Positions 36,324-45,761 of a stretch of 64,000 nt of DNA are shown here, one piece after another. Position 1 is the stretch's first letter; each line of letters begins with the position of its first letter. The stretch comes from Alkalibacter mobilis (lineage in GTDB: Bacteria; Bacillota; Clostridia; Eubacteriales; Alkalibacteraceae), in the NCBI RefSeq assembly GCF_015594845.1, contig NZ_JADNRK010000001.1, positions 62,001 through 126,000 of the forward strand. Direction: 5' to 3'. Made by a program: the position numbers and the translations under genes. The notes below the pieces were generated by a model. The model did no database searches, was not told where the DNA came from, and was given only the letters and a program-made list of their open reading frames with translations.

Positions 36324-37259
36324 TTATTGAATGTCTTTAGTCACTTTTATCAAATATTTGACAAGTCTCTCTCTTGAAACTTTGATGTCTTCATCAGTCC
36401 ACTCTTGGAATCCTTTGCCTGTTTTAAATCCCAAATCTCCGTCTTCAACTTTTTTTCTGAGCAGAGGAGACGGTTCCGTAGAACTTTCTATATGCTTTAA
36501 TATGTAATCGTGAATGGAAAGAGTCAGATCAGTTCCCACCATGTCTGAATTTTCCATGGGTGACAATACGGGCAGTCTCATGCCAAAGCTATACTTAATG
36601 GCTTCATCTACAGCTGCGGGATCGGCTATGCCGTTTTCAACTATTGATATGGCTTCCCTCCACAGAGCGTGCTGAAGTCTGTTGGCCAAGAATCCCGGTA
36701 CATCCTTGGCGACCTTTACAGGTTTCTTTCCCATGGATTTCATAAAGTCGAACAAGTCATCAACCACCTCATCTGATGTAAACTCGGTTCTGACTATTTC
36801 GACCAATGGAATCAGGTAGGGCGGATTCCAAAAATGCGTTCCCACGATCCGGTCCTTGTTCTTTGCCTTGGATGCGATTTCTGTAATACTCATTACAGAA
36901 GTGTTTGAAGCCAGTATCGTATCTTCACGACACACTTCATCCAACTGGGCAAACAAGTTTTGCTTCAACTCCATGTTTTCAGGAATGTTCTCAATTATCA
37001 AATCTGCGTCTTTTGTAACATAATCCAAATCGTTGGACACGGTTATCCTGGATAATGCCACATCTATTTGATCTTTCGGATACGCACCTTCTCCAGCCAT
37101 GATCTCAAGATTTTTTCTTATGTTCTCCAATGCATCTGATTTCTCAGGGTTTCTGGATGAAATTCTTACTTCTATCCCTTTTGTTGCAAATATCTGGGCT
37201 ATACCGCTGCCCATAAGGCCTGATCCAAATATGGATACGTTATTGATTTTTCTGCTCAA
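36324..37259 (-). CDS. 3-Hydroxyacyl-CoA-dehydrogenase-family enzyme, candidate 3-hydroxy-5-oxohexanoate dehydrogenase
   Basis: An NAD-binding domain (FGSGLMGSGIAQIFATKG), then the HCDH catalytic segments (NTSVMSITEIASKAKN, GTHFWNPPYLIPLVEIV with the catalytic His, VPGFLANRLQHALWREA). Length 311, close to carnitine or 3-hydroxybutyryl-CoA dehydrogenases. In the operon it best fits oxidation of (S)-3-hydroxy-5-oxohexanoate to triacetate. A plain 3-hydroxybutyryl-CoA dehydrogenase is the alternative. It begins with TTG; AAAGGGG lies eight bases upstream. Confidence 0.8.
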   Translation of the reverse strand: MSRKINNVSIFGSGLMGSGIAQIFATKGIEVRISSRNPEKSDALENIRKNLEIMAGEGAYPKDQIDVALSRITVSNDLDYVTKDADLIIENIPENMELKQNLFAQLDEVCREDTILASNTSVMSITEIASKAKNKDRIVGTHFWNPPYLIPLVEIVRTEFTSDEVVDDLFDFMKSMGKKPVKVAKDVPGFLANRLQHALWREAISIVENGIADPAAVDEAIKYSFGMRLPVLSPMENSDMVGTDLTLSIHDYILKHIESSTEPSPLLRKKVEDGDLGFKTGKGFQEWTDEDIKVSRERLVKYLIKVTKDIQ

Positions 37260-37277
37260 CTCTTTTGCCCCTTTCCG

Positions 37278-38066
37278 TTAACCGGCTAAATATCCGCCAT
37301 CAACATACACTGTAGTTCCCGTCATAAAGTCACTGGCTGACGAAGCGAGAAACGTGGAAACTCCTATATAATCCTCCGGTTCTCCCAATCTGCCTATAGG
37401 CAGTCTTGTCAGGAATTTTGTCTTTGCCGTATCGTCTTCGAACATCCACTGAGTAAGTTCAGATCTGAACACTGTCGGGGCAATGGCATTTACGTTTATA
37501 CCATATTCTCCCCATTCGCAAGCCAAGGATTTGGCCATCAGGTCTATTGCCGCTTTGGAGGGACTGTAAGCTGTGTAACCCTTCATCCCTAGTTTTCCCC
37601 TTGCTGAAGAAACCAATATGACCTTTCCGCCCTTTCCCTGATCCTTCATCACTTCTCCAACGTACTTGCAGTAAAGCCAAGTCCCAAGAACATTGGCATC
37701 CATGATTGCCTGCCAGTCTTCTTGTGATTGCTCCAAAATCGGCTGCGGCTTGTTCATTCCTGCGGAACACAAAAGGATGTCGATGCCACCAAATTCTTTT
37801 ACAGTTGCTGCCACGACTTTTTTAACATCTTCTTCCACTGCTGGATCTCCAACAAAGTAGGAACAATCTATTCCCTGTGCCTTCATTTCTTCATACTCTA
37901 CTTTAAGCTTGTTCTCCGATCTGCCTGTTAGCATCACTTTCGCTCCGGCATATCCGTAACCCCAGGATACCGCTTTCCCCAGATTACCTGTCGCACCAGT
38001 TACAATTGCGACTTTTCCCTTGATATCAAATTGGTTGTTGACCATTTCAGGTTTAACCATGACCAT
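37278..38066 (-). CDS. Short-chain dehydrogenase, candidate phloroglucinol reductase
   Basis: Classical SDR of 262 residues. The cofactor motif is TGATGNLGKAVSWG, then NxxG-like CSAGMN, and the catalytic Ser-Tyr-Lys in VSSARGKLGMKGYTAYSPSKAA. The C terminus ends in TVYVDGGYLAG. Arg in ARVMLTGRSENK-like position (MLTGRSENKLK) suits NADPH. Phloroglucinol reductase of Eubacterium oxidoreducens is, to my knowledge, an SDR that reduces the ring to dihydrophloroglucinol, and this is the only SDR in the operon. Function inferred. RBS AGGAGG. Confidence 0.78.
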   Translation of the reverse strand: MVMVKPEMVNNQFDIKGKVAIVTGATGNLGKAVSWGYGYAGAKVMLTGRSENKLKVEYEEMKAQGIDCSYFVGDPAVEEDVKKVVAATVKEFGGIDILLCSAGMNKPQPILEQSQEDWQAIMDANVLGTWLYCKYVGEVMKDQGKGGKVILVSSARGKLGMKGYTAYSPSKAAIDLMAKSLACEWGEYGINVNAIAPTVFRSELTQWMFEDDTAKTKFLTRLPIGRLGEPEDYIGVSTFLASSASDFMTGTTVYVDGGYLAG

Positions 38067-38088
38067 AAGATCTACCTCCTGATTTTAT

Positions 38089-38427
38089 TTAATAATTTAC
38101 CGACACCAGCATCGTTGCCGGCATGTTCGTGTGATTTATTATGGATCTTCCTTCAAAAGGTTCGATAAAAATAGAATCGTACTTTTTAAGGATCACCTCG
38201 CTGTCCTTAAACTTTACAGTCACCTCTCCTTCAAGAACCACATACACCTTTTCGGTTGCCGAATCTTCATATGCATATTCAGCTCCGCCTCCCGGCAAAA
38301 AATGAGATATGCCCATCCAGAACTTGGTAGTGCCTGTTTCTTCTGTCCCGTGCAATTTTAGTGTTGAACAATCGAAATGCAGCGGAGCATTGTAAGGTTT
38401 AACATCTTTAAAATCAACTTTTTTCAT
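38089..38427 (-). CDS. Small cupin-domain protein
   Basis: A 112-residue single cupin. The barrel motif reads GGGAEYAYEDSATEKVYVVLEGEVTV, with weak conservation of the metal His residues; the final FEGRSIINHTN carries one His. It could be an isomerase, a sensor or a substrate-binding helper. It lies between the CoA-transferase and SDR genes of the phloroglucinol-type operon, but I cannot assign a step. ATG at 38427 is chosen because GAGGAGG is eight bases upstream; a GTG three codons earlier is too close. Confidence 0.72.
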   Translation of the reverse strand: MKKVDFKDVKPYNAPLHFDCSTLKLHGTEETGTTKFWMGISHFLPGGGAEYAYEDSATEKVYVVLEGEVTVKFKDSEVILKKYDSIFIEPFEGRSIINHTNMPATMLVSVNY

Positions 38428-38446
38428 TTTGCTCACCTCCTCTCAA

Positions 38447-39103
38447 TTAAATTTCCATGATTTTTAATTCTTCAGAAATTATCAAATTTGCTTCCGTATC
38501 TTTTAGGATATCCTCCAAGGACACTCCCTGACCGATCTCTTTCAACACGAGACCTTCTTCAGTAACATCGATTACAGCCTTTTCAGTTACGATAAGATTT
38601 ACCTGTCCGGCCGCAGTCAAGGGCAGGTTGCATCTTTTAAGTATTTTGGGCGACCCTTTTGCAGAGTGGATCATACCTATGATAACTCGCTTGGCTCCAC
38701 TTACAAGGTCCATGGCTCCACCCATTCCGGGCACCATTTTGCCCGGGATCATATAATTTGCCAGGTTGCCTGTTTCGTCTACTTCCAGAGCTCCTAAAAC
38801 TGTTGCATCCACATGTCCTCCCCTGATGATCCCAAAGGACATGGCACTATCAAAGAACGCTCCACCGGCATTGATCGTTACACACTGGCCACCTGCATTT
38901 ACCAGATCTTGATCTTCCTTTCCACTATCAGGGGCTCCTCCCAAACCTACAAATCCATTTTCCGACTGCAATACAACTCGGACACCTTCAGGAAGATAAT
39001 TTGCCACCATAGTCGGAAGACCTATTCCCAAGTTGACAATATCCCCATCCTTTAGTTCCTTTGCAATTCTTCTTGCGATTATTTCTTTTGCGTCCATGGA
39101 CAT
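38447..39103 (-). CDS. atoA: 3-Oxoacid CoA-transferase, subunit B
   Basis: Beta subunit of a family I CoA-transferase. It carries the catalytic Glu in QSENGFVGLG and the usual ARRIAKELKDGDIVNLGIGLP start. With subunit A it would activate acetoacetate to acetoacetyl-CoA at the expense of another acyl-CoA. Start ATG at 39103; a GTG immediately before it is possible. It overlaps the end of subunit A. Confidence 0.9.
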   Translation of the reverse strand: MSMDAKEIIARRIAKELKDGDIVNLGIGLPTMVANYLPEGVRVVLQSENGFVGLGGAPDSGKEDQDLVNAGGQCVTINAGGAFFDSAMSFGIIRGGHVDATVLGALEVDETGNLANYMIPGKMVPGMGGAMDLVSGAKRVIIGMIHSAKGSPKILKRCNLPLTAAGQVNLIVTEKAVIDVTEEGLVLKEIGQGVSLEDILKDTEANLIISEELKIMEI

Positions 39104-39756
39104 CACTTTTCACCTCCTACGATGTACTCAACCAGGATACCCGGTGTCATAACATGATTGGGATCCAATTCCCCCACCTCGACGACCTCTTTGGCTCCAA
39201 CCATTACCAAATCTGCCGCCATTGCCATTATAGGGTTGAAATTTCTGGTAGACGCGTTATAAAAAACATTGCCGGATTTATCCACTACAGAACCTCTGAT
39301 CAAAGCGATGTCGGCCCTTAACGGGAGTTCTAGAATATACTCCTTGTCTTCGACTTTTATCTTTTGCTTGTCTTTTTCAACTTCTGTGCCTATTCCTGTA
39401 GCCGTTAAAAATCCTCCAAGTCCGTACCCGCCGCACCTTACTCTCTCAGCCAAAGTTCCCTGAGGCACAAGTTCCACTTCAAGTTCTCCTGAATTCATTT
39501 GCCTACCTGTTTCAGGGTTGGTTCCTATATGCGATGCGATCACTTTCTTTAATCTCTTCGCCACGACTAGTCGACCCAGTCCTTTGTCGACGAACCCGGT
39601 ATCGTTGCAGATCACTGTCAAATCCTTCACACCTTTTTCCAGCATCCCGTCAATAAAGATTTCAGGTGTGCCCACTCCCATGAATCCGCCGATCATGATT
39701 GTCATGCCATCTTCAATTTTCTCCATTGCTTGATCGATAGTAATAATCTTGTTCAT
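39103..39756 (-). CDS. atoD: 3-Oxoacid CoA-transferase, subunit A
   Basis: Alpha subunit of the CoA-transferase. It shows GMTIMIGGFMGVGTPEIFIDGML, the CoA-binding glycine loop, and GRQMNSGELEVELVPQGTLAERVRCGGYGLGGFLT. It is the first gene of the eight-gene operon. Its ATG follows AAAGGTGGG and lies about 40 bases downstream of a consensus sigma-54 promoter. Confidence 0.92.
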   Translation of the reverse strand: MNKIITIDQAMEKIEDGMTIMIGGFMGVGTPEIFIDGMLEKGVKDLTVICNDTGFVDKGLGRLVVAKRLKKVIASHIGTNPETGRQMNSGELEVELVPQGTLAERVRCGGYGLGGFLTATGIGTEVEKDKQKIKVEDKEYILELPLRADIALIRGSVVDKSGNVFYNASTRNFNPIMAMAADLVMVGAKEVVEVGELDPNHVMTPGILVEYIVGGEK

Positions 39757-39793
39757 ACTTTCCCACCTTTATTTTTACTATGCAATGTATATA

Positions 39794-39809
39794 AGCAAGT
39801 ACCATGCCA
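39794..39809 (-). promoter_or_regulatory. Sigma-54 promoter of the CoA-transferase operon
   Basis: Minus strand TGGCATGGTACTTGCT, a full match to the -24/-12 consensus TGGCAYR-N4-TTGCW. It lies about 38-53 bases before the atoD start codon and downstream of three dyads (39905-40010). Confidence 0.92.
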
Positions 39810-39904
39810 AAAGCATAAAACCCGTCATTTTTTATTCAACCCCTTTGTTTTCAAGAGTTTCAGGCAATAGATTTTCGTTTGACAATTTTATCCACAAACT
39901 TGAA

Positions 39905-40010
39905 CGATTCATTTTTGTATCGGTAATTTTAGACAAAATAAAAAAAAGCACCGCATAAGTGCTTTTTATAACGATTCATTTATAAATCGCATCGATTCAT
40001 TTTTGCATCG
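39905..40010. promoter_or_regulatory. Three 18-bp dyads, likely activator sites (UAS)
   Basis: Copies at 39905-39922, 39972-39989 and 39993-40010, pattern CGATTCA-TTTW-TRNATCG. The last two are 21 bases apart, two helical turns. They lie 96-216 bases upstream of the sigma-54 promoter and just behind the activator gene that probably binds them. Confidence 0.8.
39941..39968. terminator. Terminator of the sigma-54 activator gene
   Basis: AAAAGCAC and GTGCTTTT around a seven-base loop, with A and T runs on both sides. It lies between dyad 1 and dyad 2. Confidence 0.75.
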
Positions 40011-40018
40011 TGAACAAG

Positions 40019-41554
40019 TTACCAATTTTTAATCCCCAATGCTTTCGCCTTCCTGACCACAGTAGGTTGGGATATCCCCAATTCCAGTGCAGCTTTGTGT
40101 GTACTTCCATGTTTTTTCAAAGATTTTTCGATCAAACCTTTCTCAAAAGAATCCATTGCCTGCCTATAAGAAATTTCTGCGGTGTCAATGTATTGAAAAT
40201 CTGTCTTTTTCATTCCAAGAACTTTTTCTATGCTTTCAGGAGATATCCTGTCTCCAGTTTCCATGATGATCAATCTCTCGATGACATTCATCAATTCTCT
40301 GACATTTCCCGGCCAGCCATAACTTTCAATAACCTGCAAGGCTCCATTTTCAAATTCGGTTTCCTTGCTGTATTTGTTGTTGAATTCTTCCAAAAATTTA
40401 TATGCCAGAATGGTAATATCGTCTTTTCTTTCCCTTACAGGTGGTATTCTTATGGGAATCACGTTGAGTCTGTAGTACAGATCTTCTCTAAATACACCGG
40501 TTTCGATGAGCTTCATAAGATCCTGATTTGTCGCGGCTAAAACTCTTACATCCAATTTTATCGGTTGTGTTCCTCCCACTCTGACAAGCTCTCTCTCCTG
40601 AAGGACCCGCAATAGCTTTGACTGAAGCACCATTGGCATTTCTCCTATTTCATCCAACAGGATAGTGCCGGTGTTTGCCATTTCAAAGAGACCCAATTTG
40701 TCTTTGTTGCCCGCTCCTGTAAAAGCTCCTTTCTCGTATCCAAACAATTCTGATTCGAGCAGAGGTTCGGGTATCGCGGCGCAATTAACCTTGATATAGG
40801 GTTTGTCGTTTCTGTTGCTGAATCTCACTATCTCTTCAGCCACCACTTCTTTTCCGCTACCTGTTTCCCCTGTTATGAGAACGGTGGCATCAGTAACTGC
40901 CACACTTTCAATTTGCTTTTTAATCATTTCCATTTCATGGCTGTTTCCAATTAAGTTGCTTTTTCTTTTTTTGATCAATCCCAGCTGATCCTGGTACATT
41001 TTATTTTCTATTTCCGCCTCTTCCAACCTGTTTTTCAGCTGCAATAACTCTGTCATATCCCTCATTACTGTAAGCACCTGAGTGACATTGCCTTTTTCGT
41101 CAAAAAACGGATTTCCCGTAATCAAAACTTTTTTATTGTTGGTCAATATAGTTGATAGAGCAGAAACCTTCTTCTTCTGCTCTATCACCATCAAAGAAAC
41201 AGCATTATTAAAATATTTTTTTACCACAAGATCCTGGATGTGCTTTCCTACGATCTCCGTGTCCTTCAATCCCGTTATCTTTGTATATCCTTTATTTATA
41301 GCAATAACGAGGCCATCCTTGTCAACAACACAGATACCATCGGACACCGCATTTCCGATGGTAAATGAATCTAATTCCCTCTGTTTGTACTTTGAAAGAG
41401 ATTGACGGACTTTTTCCAATTCGGTAACTAATCGGAAATTCTCCTGCAGAACATCTTCAATCACGGAGTCCAGGGAAATATTTTTATTTTGAGCCATTTC
41501 AATCAACTTTTCTTTCGTTTCATTGTTCAAATTGACCGAGTACGATCCAACCAT
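40019..41554 (-). CDS. Sigma-54-dependent activator with PAS domain
   Basis: An enhancer-binding protein. Residues 1-60 are helical (RHH-like start, then coiled coil). A PAS sensor spans about 62-175, an AAA+ domain about 200-435, and a Fis-type HTH is at the C terminus ([22 protein letters not shown]). The AAA+ domain has Walker A GETGSGKE (about 229) and the sigma-54 contact loop GAFTGA. The PAS domain implies a small-molecule signal, perhaps a phenolic or ring-cleavage product. The dyads just beyond its 3' end and the sigma-54 promoter of the next operon make it the likely activator of the phloroglucinol-type genes. Confidence 0.88.
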   Translation of the reverse strand: MVGSYSVNLNNETKEKLIEMAQNKNISLDSVIEDVLQENFRLVTELEKVRQSLSKYKQRELDSFTIGNAVSDGICVVDKDGLVIAINKGYTKITGLKDTEIVGKHIQDLVVKKYFNNAVSLMVIEQKKKVSALSTILTNNKKVLITGNPFFDEKGNVTQVLTVMRDMTELLQLKNRLEEAEIENKMYQDQLGLIKKRKSNLIGNSHEMEMIKKQIESVAVTDATVLITGETGSGKEVVAEEIVRFSNRNDKPYIKVNCAAIPEPLLESELFGYEKGAFTGAGNKDKLGLFEMANTGTILLDEIGEMPMVLQSKLLRVLQERELVRVGGTQPIKLDVRVLAATNQDLMKLIETGVFREDLYYRLNVIPIRIPPVRERKDDITILAYKFLEEFNNKYSKETEFENGALQVIESYGWPGNVRELMNVIERLIIMETGDRISPESIEKVLGMKKTDFQYIDTAEISYRQAMDSFEKGLIEKSLKKHGSTHKAALELGISQPTVVRKAKALGIKNW

Positions 41555-41624
41555 TCATATCACTCCATACAATATTTATTAAAAATATTATATAACATCA
41601 TAGTCGCGAAAGGTAAAAAAGCTT

Positions 41625-42686
41625 TTATTCAGTGTATTCTCTCGCCGTTTCTTCATTTCTAAGCACTCTGAGAGTTCCAAAAGCAAGAGCTTCCATCTCA
41701 TATTCGCCGGGGATTATTTCGACCGGGGCGATGAACTCCACCCTTTCTTTTATCCAGGTCGTCAACATATCTGAATAAGCTATGCCTCCGGTTATTATAA
41801 TGTAGTCCACCTTGCCTTTTACTACTGTGGAAAGTTCTCCAATCCCTTTAGCTATCTGATAAGCCATGGCTTCATAGATGATTTTTGCATATTCGTTACC
41901 CGCGGCTATCATTTTTTCTACTTCTCTGGCATCGTTAGTTCCCAGGTAGGCCACAAGACCTCCCTGACCCCTCAGTTTTTTGTGCATGGTTTTTTCATCG
42001 AACTGACCCGAATAGCAAAGATCTATAAGATTTTTACAAGGCAGCTTGCCGCACCTCTCGGGGGAGAAAGGACCCTCATCATCAGCAATGATATCTACTA
42101 TGTGACCCTTTTCGTGTACAGATATGGATATTCCTCCTCCCAGGTGAGCAACGATGAAGTTTAACTCTCCATACCGATTTTCAACCTTTTTTGCCGTCTT
42201 GATCGCCATTGCTCTTGAATTCAATGCATGACATGTGCTGGTCCTCTCTATATCAGGCATACCTGAAATTCTGGCAACTTCATTCATTTCATCAACTCTT
42301 ACAGAATCGTATATATAAGCATCTACGTTTATGAGTTCTGCAATTTCACCTGCTATTACCGCTCCCAGATTTGAAGCATGTTCATACATGGGATTTTCTT
42401 TTAGCCTGCGTATCATGGTTTCATTGACAAGGTAAGCTCCTGATTTCACCTTCGGCAGCATTCCACCCCTGCCTACTATGGCTTTAAAAGATCCCAATTC
42501 ATGACCTTCCACATTCAAGGTTTGAATAATGCTGTCCTTTCGCATTTGGAGCTGCATCATGGTACTGGGGTATTTGTTTATCTCCTCCGAAGCGTACTCT
42601 ATATTTTTCGACAATATACAATCCTCATCTTGATACACAGCGATTTTGGTCGATGTGGAACCCGGATTTATCACTAAAATTTTCAT
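41625..42686 (-). CDS. buk: Butyrate kinase-type acyl kinase
   Basis: Forms ATP from butyryl phosphate or related acyl phosphates. ASKHA-fold signatures: VINPGSTSTKIAVYQDE at the start, VAHLGGGISISVHEKGHIVD, SGQFDEKTMHKKLRGQGGL-like segment and IIITGGIAYS. Length 353 is standard. It is the last gene of ptb-iorA-iorB-orf-buk. Because IOR makes acyl-CoA from 2-oxo acids, the substrate may be isobutyryl, isovaleryl or phenylacetyl phosphate as well as butyryl phosphate. Confidence 0.92.
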   Translation of the reverse strand: MKILVINPGSTSTKIAVYQDEDCILSKNIEYASEEINKYPSTMMQLQMRKDSIIQTLNVEGHELGSFKAIVGRGGMLPKVKSGAYLVNETMIRRLKENPMYEHASNLGAVIAGEIAELINVDAYIYDSVRVDEMNEVARISGMPDIERTSTCHALNSRAMAIKTAKKVENRYGELNFIVAHLGGGISISVHEKGHIVDIIADDEGPFSPERCGKLPCKNLIDLCYSGQFDEKTMHKKLRGQGGLVAYLGTNDAREVEKMIAAGNEYAKIIYEAMAYQIAKGIGELSTVVKGKVDYIIITGGIAYSDMLTTWIKERVEFIAPVEIIPGEYEMEALAFGTLRVLRNEETAREYTE

Positions 42687-42708
42687 CTTTTTTCATCCTC
42701 TCATGAAC

Positions 42709-43398
42709 TTATGCTTCTTTTTTCTTGTTGAGTGCTATGAAAAGTCCCAATGCTATCGATAAAAAAGCACTCGCTATGACCCTGTACTGTCCCGGAAGAA
42801 GAAAAACCGCCGTATGACACGGTATCCAGAAAAATGGAACAACTTTCAATATGGAAAACTCCACCATTCCTTTGAAATCTATCCTTTCAGATGCACTTAT
42901 AAAACTGATTGCCCCGATACCTTGTTCGTATGCCAAGTCGATTATTGCATCCGAATACTTGTGAAATAAAAACATGGCAGGCGCAAAAGTGACATTCATT
43001 ATCAAACTGGTGAAAAAAGCAGCCATAACCGCCATTCCCTCCCCGGGAAGTTTACCGGCCTGCTGAGTGAGGATCACACCATTGTTGAAAATGCTGAAAA
43101 CCAACACTATTGCCATACCCAGAAGTCCCCATACAATGGCTTTAACAAAAGTGGCAGGGCTTAAAGCCCATTCACCCTTGAGTATCCGTTCTCCGGCCAA
43201 GTCTCCCATGGTGGCTAAGATCATAAATTTTACAAATCCAGAAATATATGGTCTTGATTCACTGAATTTCAAGAAGATTTCCTTGGTTTCCGGTATCACC
43301 AGTACGGAAATACACGCCAATAATCCCCCTGCCCAGACAATGGTTCCAAAATCAATTTTCTTTGCGAAATTGTTTCCTATCGTGTCATATCTGATCAT
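42709..43398 (-). CDS. Membrane protein of unknown function within the ior-buk operon
   Basis: 229 residues with about five or six hydrophobic segments. I cannot place it in a family with confidence; the length and pattern loosely resemble Mpv17/PMP22-like proteins. Its ATG overlaps the iorB stop codon (ATGA) and buk follows 22 bases later, so it is a true operon member. A role in uptake of the 2-oxo acid's precursor or export of the acid product is only a guess. Confidence 0.7.
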   Translation of the reverse strand: MIRYDTIGNNFAKKIDFGTIVWAGGLLACISVLVIPETKEIFLKFSESRPYISGFVKFMILATMGDLAGERILKGEWALSPATFVKAIVWGLLGMAIVLVFSIFNNGVILTQQAGKLPGEGMAVMAAFFTSLIMNVTFAPAMFLFHKYSDAIIDLAYEQGIGAISFISASERIDFKGMVEFSILKVVPFFWIPCHTAVFLLPGQYRVIASAFLSIALGLFIALNKKKEA

Positions 43399-43967
43399 AC
43401 GAGTTTCATCCCCGCTTCCAATGCTGTTTTGTTGATGTCTACAAAACCTGGTTTTACATTATCTTCAATAATTTTGTTCCAGTCTATATCAGTCAACTCC
43501 ATCATCTTTATGGTCGAACCCAGCAAAATAACATTCATAACTTTAGCGTTTCCAAGTTTTAAGGCTTCTTTTCCGGCATCGATTATTTTTGTTTCGACTT
43601 TTGAACTTAATTCCTCTAAAATCTTTTCAGAATATTCCTCTTTCCCCGAAAGCGCCGGCATCGGCAAAATCTTGAAGTCATTTACCACTACTTTCCCTTG
43701 GGGCTTCAAATACTCAAGCCACCTCAGAGCTTCCATTTTTTCGAAGGACACCAATATATCTGCTCCCCCAAGTTCGATAACAGGAGATTGCACCTGTTTT
43801 CCATACCTTACTTGAGATGATACGGAACCACCCCTTTGGCTCATTCCGTGAATTTCGCTCATTTTTACATCATAACCAGCTTCCATCAATCCTGTGGTAA
43901 GCAGCTTGCTTGCAAGGATAGTACCTTGTCCGCCAACGCCAACCAATAATATGCTCTTAGTCTCCAT
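43395..43967 (-). CDS. iorB: Indolepyruvate:ferredoxin oxidoreductase, beta subunit
   Basis: The gamma-type domain of a 2-oxoacid:ferredoxin oxidoreductase: GVGGQGTILASKLLTTGL at the N terminus, then HGMSQRGGSVSSQVRYG. Length 190 matches IorB. Together with IorA it oxidatively decarboxylates aryl or branched 2-oxo acids to acyl-CoA. It follows iorA with no gap. Confidence 0.92.
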   Translation of the reverse strand: METKSILLVGVGGQGTILASKLLTTGLMEAGYDVKMSEIHGMSQRGGSVSSQVRYGKQVQSPVIELGGADILVSFEKMEALRWLEYLKPQGKVVVNDFKILPMPALSGKEEYSEKILEELSSKVETKIIDAGKEALKLGNAKVMNVILLGSTIKMMELTDIDWNKIIEDNVKPGFVDINKTALEAGMKLV

Positions 43968-45749
43968 TTACATTTCCACCCTTTCTATTGCTTCTACAGG
44001 ACATACCTGGCTGCATACTCCACATCCAACACATTGAAGTATGTCAATGAAAGATTTCTTTGAAGCTTTGTCAAAAGATATCGCCGGACATCCAGTTTTT
44101 ATGCATTTTTTGCATCCTATACACTTTTCAAAATCGATTTTGTACTTTGAAGTAAATAGATCTCCAAACTCTTCCTTGTCTTCCTTGGAGAATTTTTTGA
44201 GTGCACATGGCCATCTTGTTATTATTACCGAAGCCTCATCCAAGCCGACTGCCCAGTCCAAGGTTTCCTTCATGTCTGCCAAATTATTCGGATCTACAAC
44301 TCTTATATTTTTAACTCCGCAGGCCCGAACCAAACTTTCGATGTCTATCATTTCAGTGGGATCTCCCTGAAGCGTATAACCGGAACCCGGATTTTCCTGA
44401 TGTCCGGTCATCCCCGTAATTCTGTTGTCAAGGATAACGCTGATTGCCTTGCTCTTGTTGTAGACGACATTAAATAGACCGTTGATACCTGTATGGAAAA
44501 ATGTAGAATCTCCCAAAACTCCGACAACTCTTTTGTTTTCATCAACGTTCATATCAAATACCTGTTGTGCCCCATGTGCCGTGCTGAAGGCACCACCCAT
44601 GCATAGATTGAAGTCCATGGCATTGTAAGGTTCTGAAGCTCCAAGAGCGTAACATCCTATATCACCCGAGATCGCCACATCTTTTCTCTTGGCTATTTCG
44701 TAGAAGAAACCTCTATGAGGGCAACCTGCACATAATGTAGGCGGTCTTCCTACAACCAGATCCTTGTTGTAATCGATGGTATCTGCGGCTTTCCCATACA
44801 AGGCTTTTCTCAAAACATCCGGTGTCAATTCCCCATATGAAGGGAATATATCTTTACCATGGCATTCGATCCCCAGTTTTTTAACCGTATTTTCCATAAT
44901 TGGATCATTTTCCTCGATAACGTATATCTTTTCGACTTTTTCCGAGAAATTTTTAATTAATTTGTCCGGGTAAGGAAAGCTGAATCCAATCTTGAGATAT
45001 GATGCTTCATCTCCGAAAACCTCTTTACCATAGTGGTATGCGCCACCTGAAGCTATAACTCCAATATTTGATTTGTTGTCTTCTATACGGTTGAGCTCAG
45101 TTTCATTGGAGAAATCTTCCAGCCTGTTTAATCGTTCCTCCACTTTCACCCTGTTTTTTCTGGAAAAGCTGGGCAAAGTCAAATATTTGGGTCCGTTTTT
45201 TTCATACTTTTTCAATGGAATATCCAATCTGTCGCTACATTCCACTATGCTTTTTGAGTGGCACACTCTTGTTGTCATCCTTATTAGAACTATTGTGTCG
45301 TACTTTTCACTTATTTCAAAAGCCGTCTTTACCATGTCCAAACACTCCTGGCTGTTGGACGGTTCCAAAACGGGTATTTTTGCGAAAGGACCATAGTTTC
45401 TGTTGTCCTGCTCGTTTTGAGAAGAGTGTTGCCCAGGTTCATCAGCAGTTATCAAAACCGTTCCTCCTGTAACTCCTTGGTAACTGTATGTAAACAACGC
45501 ATCGGCTGCTACATTTACTCCAACATGCTTCATGGCTGCAAGACTTCTTGCGCCTGCAATGGATGCTCCACACACACTTTCCAGCGCCACTTTTTCATTT
45601 GGTGCCCACTCAGCCTTGATTTCCTTGTATAGAGCTATATTCTCAAGGATCTCAGTACTGGGCGTGCCTGCATAAGCTGAAGCAAATTTAACTCCGGCTT
45701 CATATGCACCTCTGGCAATAGCCTCATTTCCTGTCATAAGTTTTTTCAT
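43968..45749 (-). CDS. iorA: Indolepyruvate:ferredoxin oxidoreductase, alpha subunit
   Basis: 593-residue catalytic subunit. The N-terminal pyrimidine domain starts MTGNEAIARGAYEAGVKFASAYAGTPSTEI. The TPP-binding domain has LCAGCPHRGFFYEIA and GDIGCYALG...GDSTFFHTG. A C-terminal pair of [4Fe-4S] clusters is CIGCKKCIKTGCP and CVGCGVCSQVCP. It transfers electrons to ferredoxin. Next to ptb and buk, it completes an ATP-yielding oxidative branch for amino-acid or aryl-acid fermentation. Confidence 0.95.
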   Translation of the reverse strand: MKKLMTGNEAIARGAYEAGVKFASAYAGTPSTEILENIALYKEIKAEWAPNEKVALESVCGASIAGARSLAAMKHVGVNVAADALFTYSYQGVTGGTVLITADEPGQHSSQNEQDNRNYGPFAKIPVLEPSNSQECLDMVKTAFEISEKYDTIVLIRMTTRVCHSKSIVECSDRLDIPLKKYEKNGPKYLTLPSFSRKNRVKVEERLNRLEDFSNETELNRIEDNKSNIGVIASGGAYHYGKEVFGDEASYLKIGFSFPYPDKLIKNFSEKVEKIYVIEENDPIMENTVKKLGIECHGKDIFPSYGELTPDVLRKALYGKAADTIDYNKDLVVGRPPTLCAGCPHRGFFYEIAKRKDVAISGDIGCYALGASEPYNAMDFNLCMGGAFSTAHGAQQVFDMNVDENKRVVGVLGDSTFFHTGINGLFNVVYNKSKAISVILDNRITGMTGHQENPGSGYTLQGDPTEMIDIESLVRACGVKNIRVVDPNNLADMKETLDWAVGLDEASVIITRWPCALKKFSKEDKEEFGDLFTSKYKIDFEKCIGCKKCIKTGCPAISFDKASKKSFIDILQCVGCGVCSQVCPVEAIERVEM

Positions 45750-45761
45750 TTTATTTCCTCC

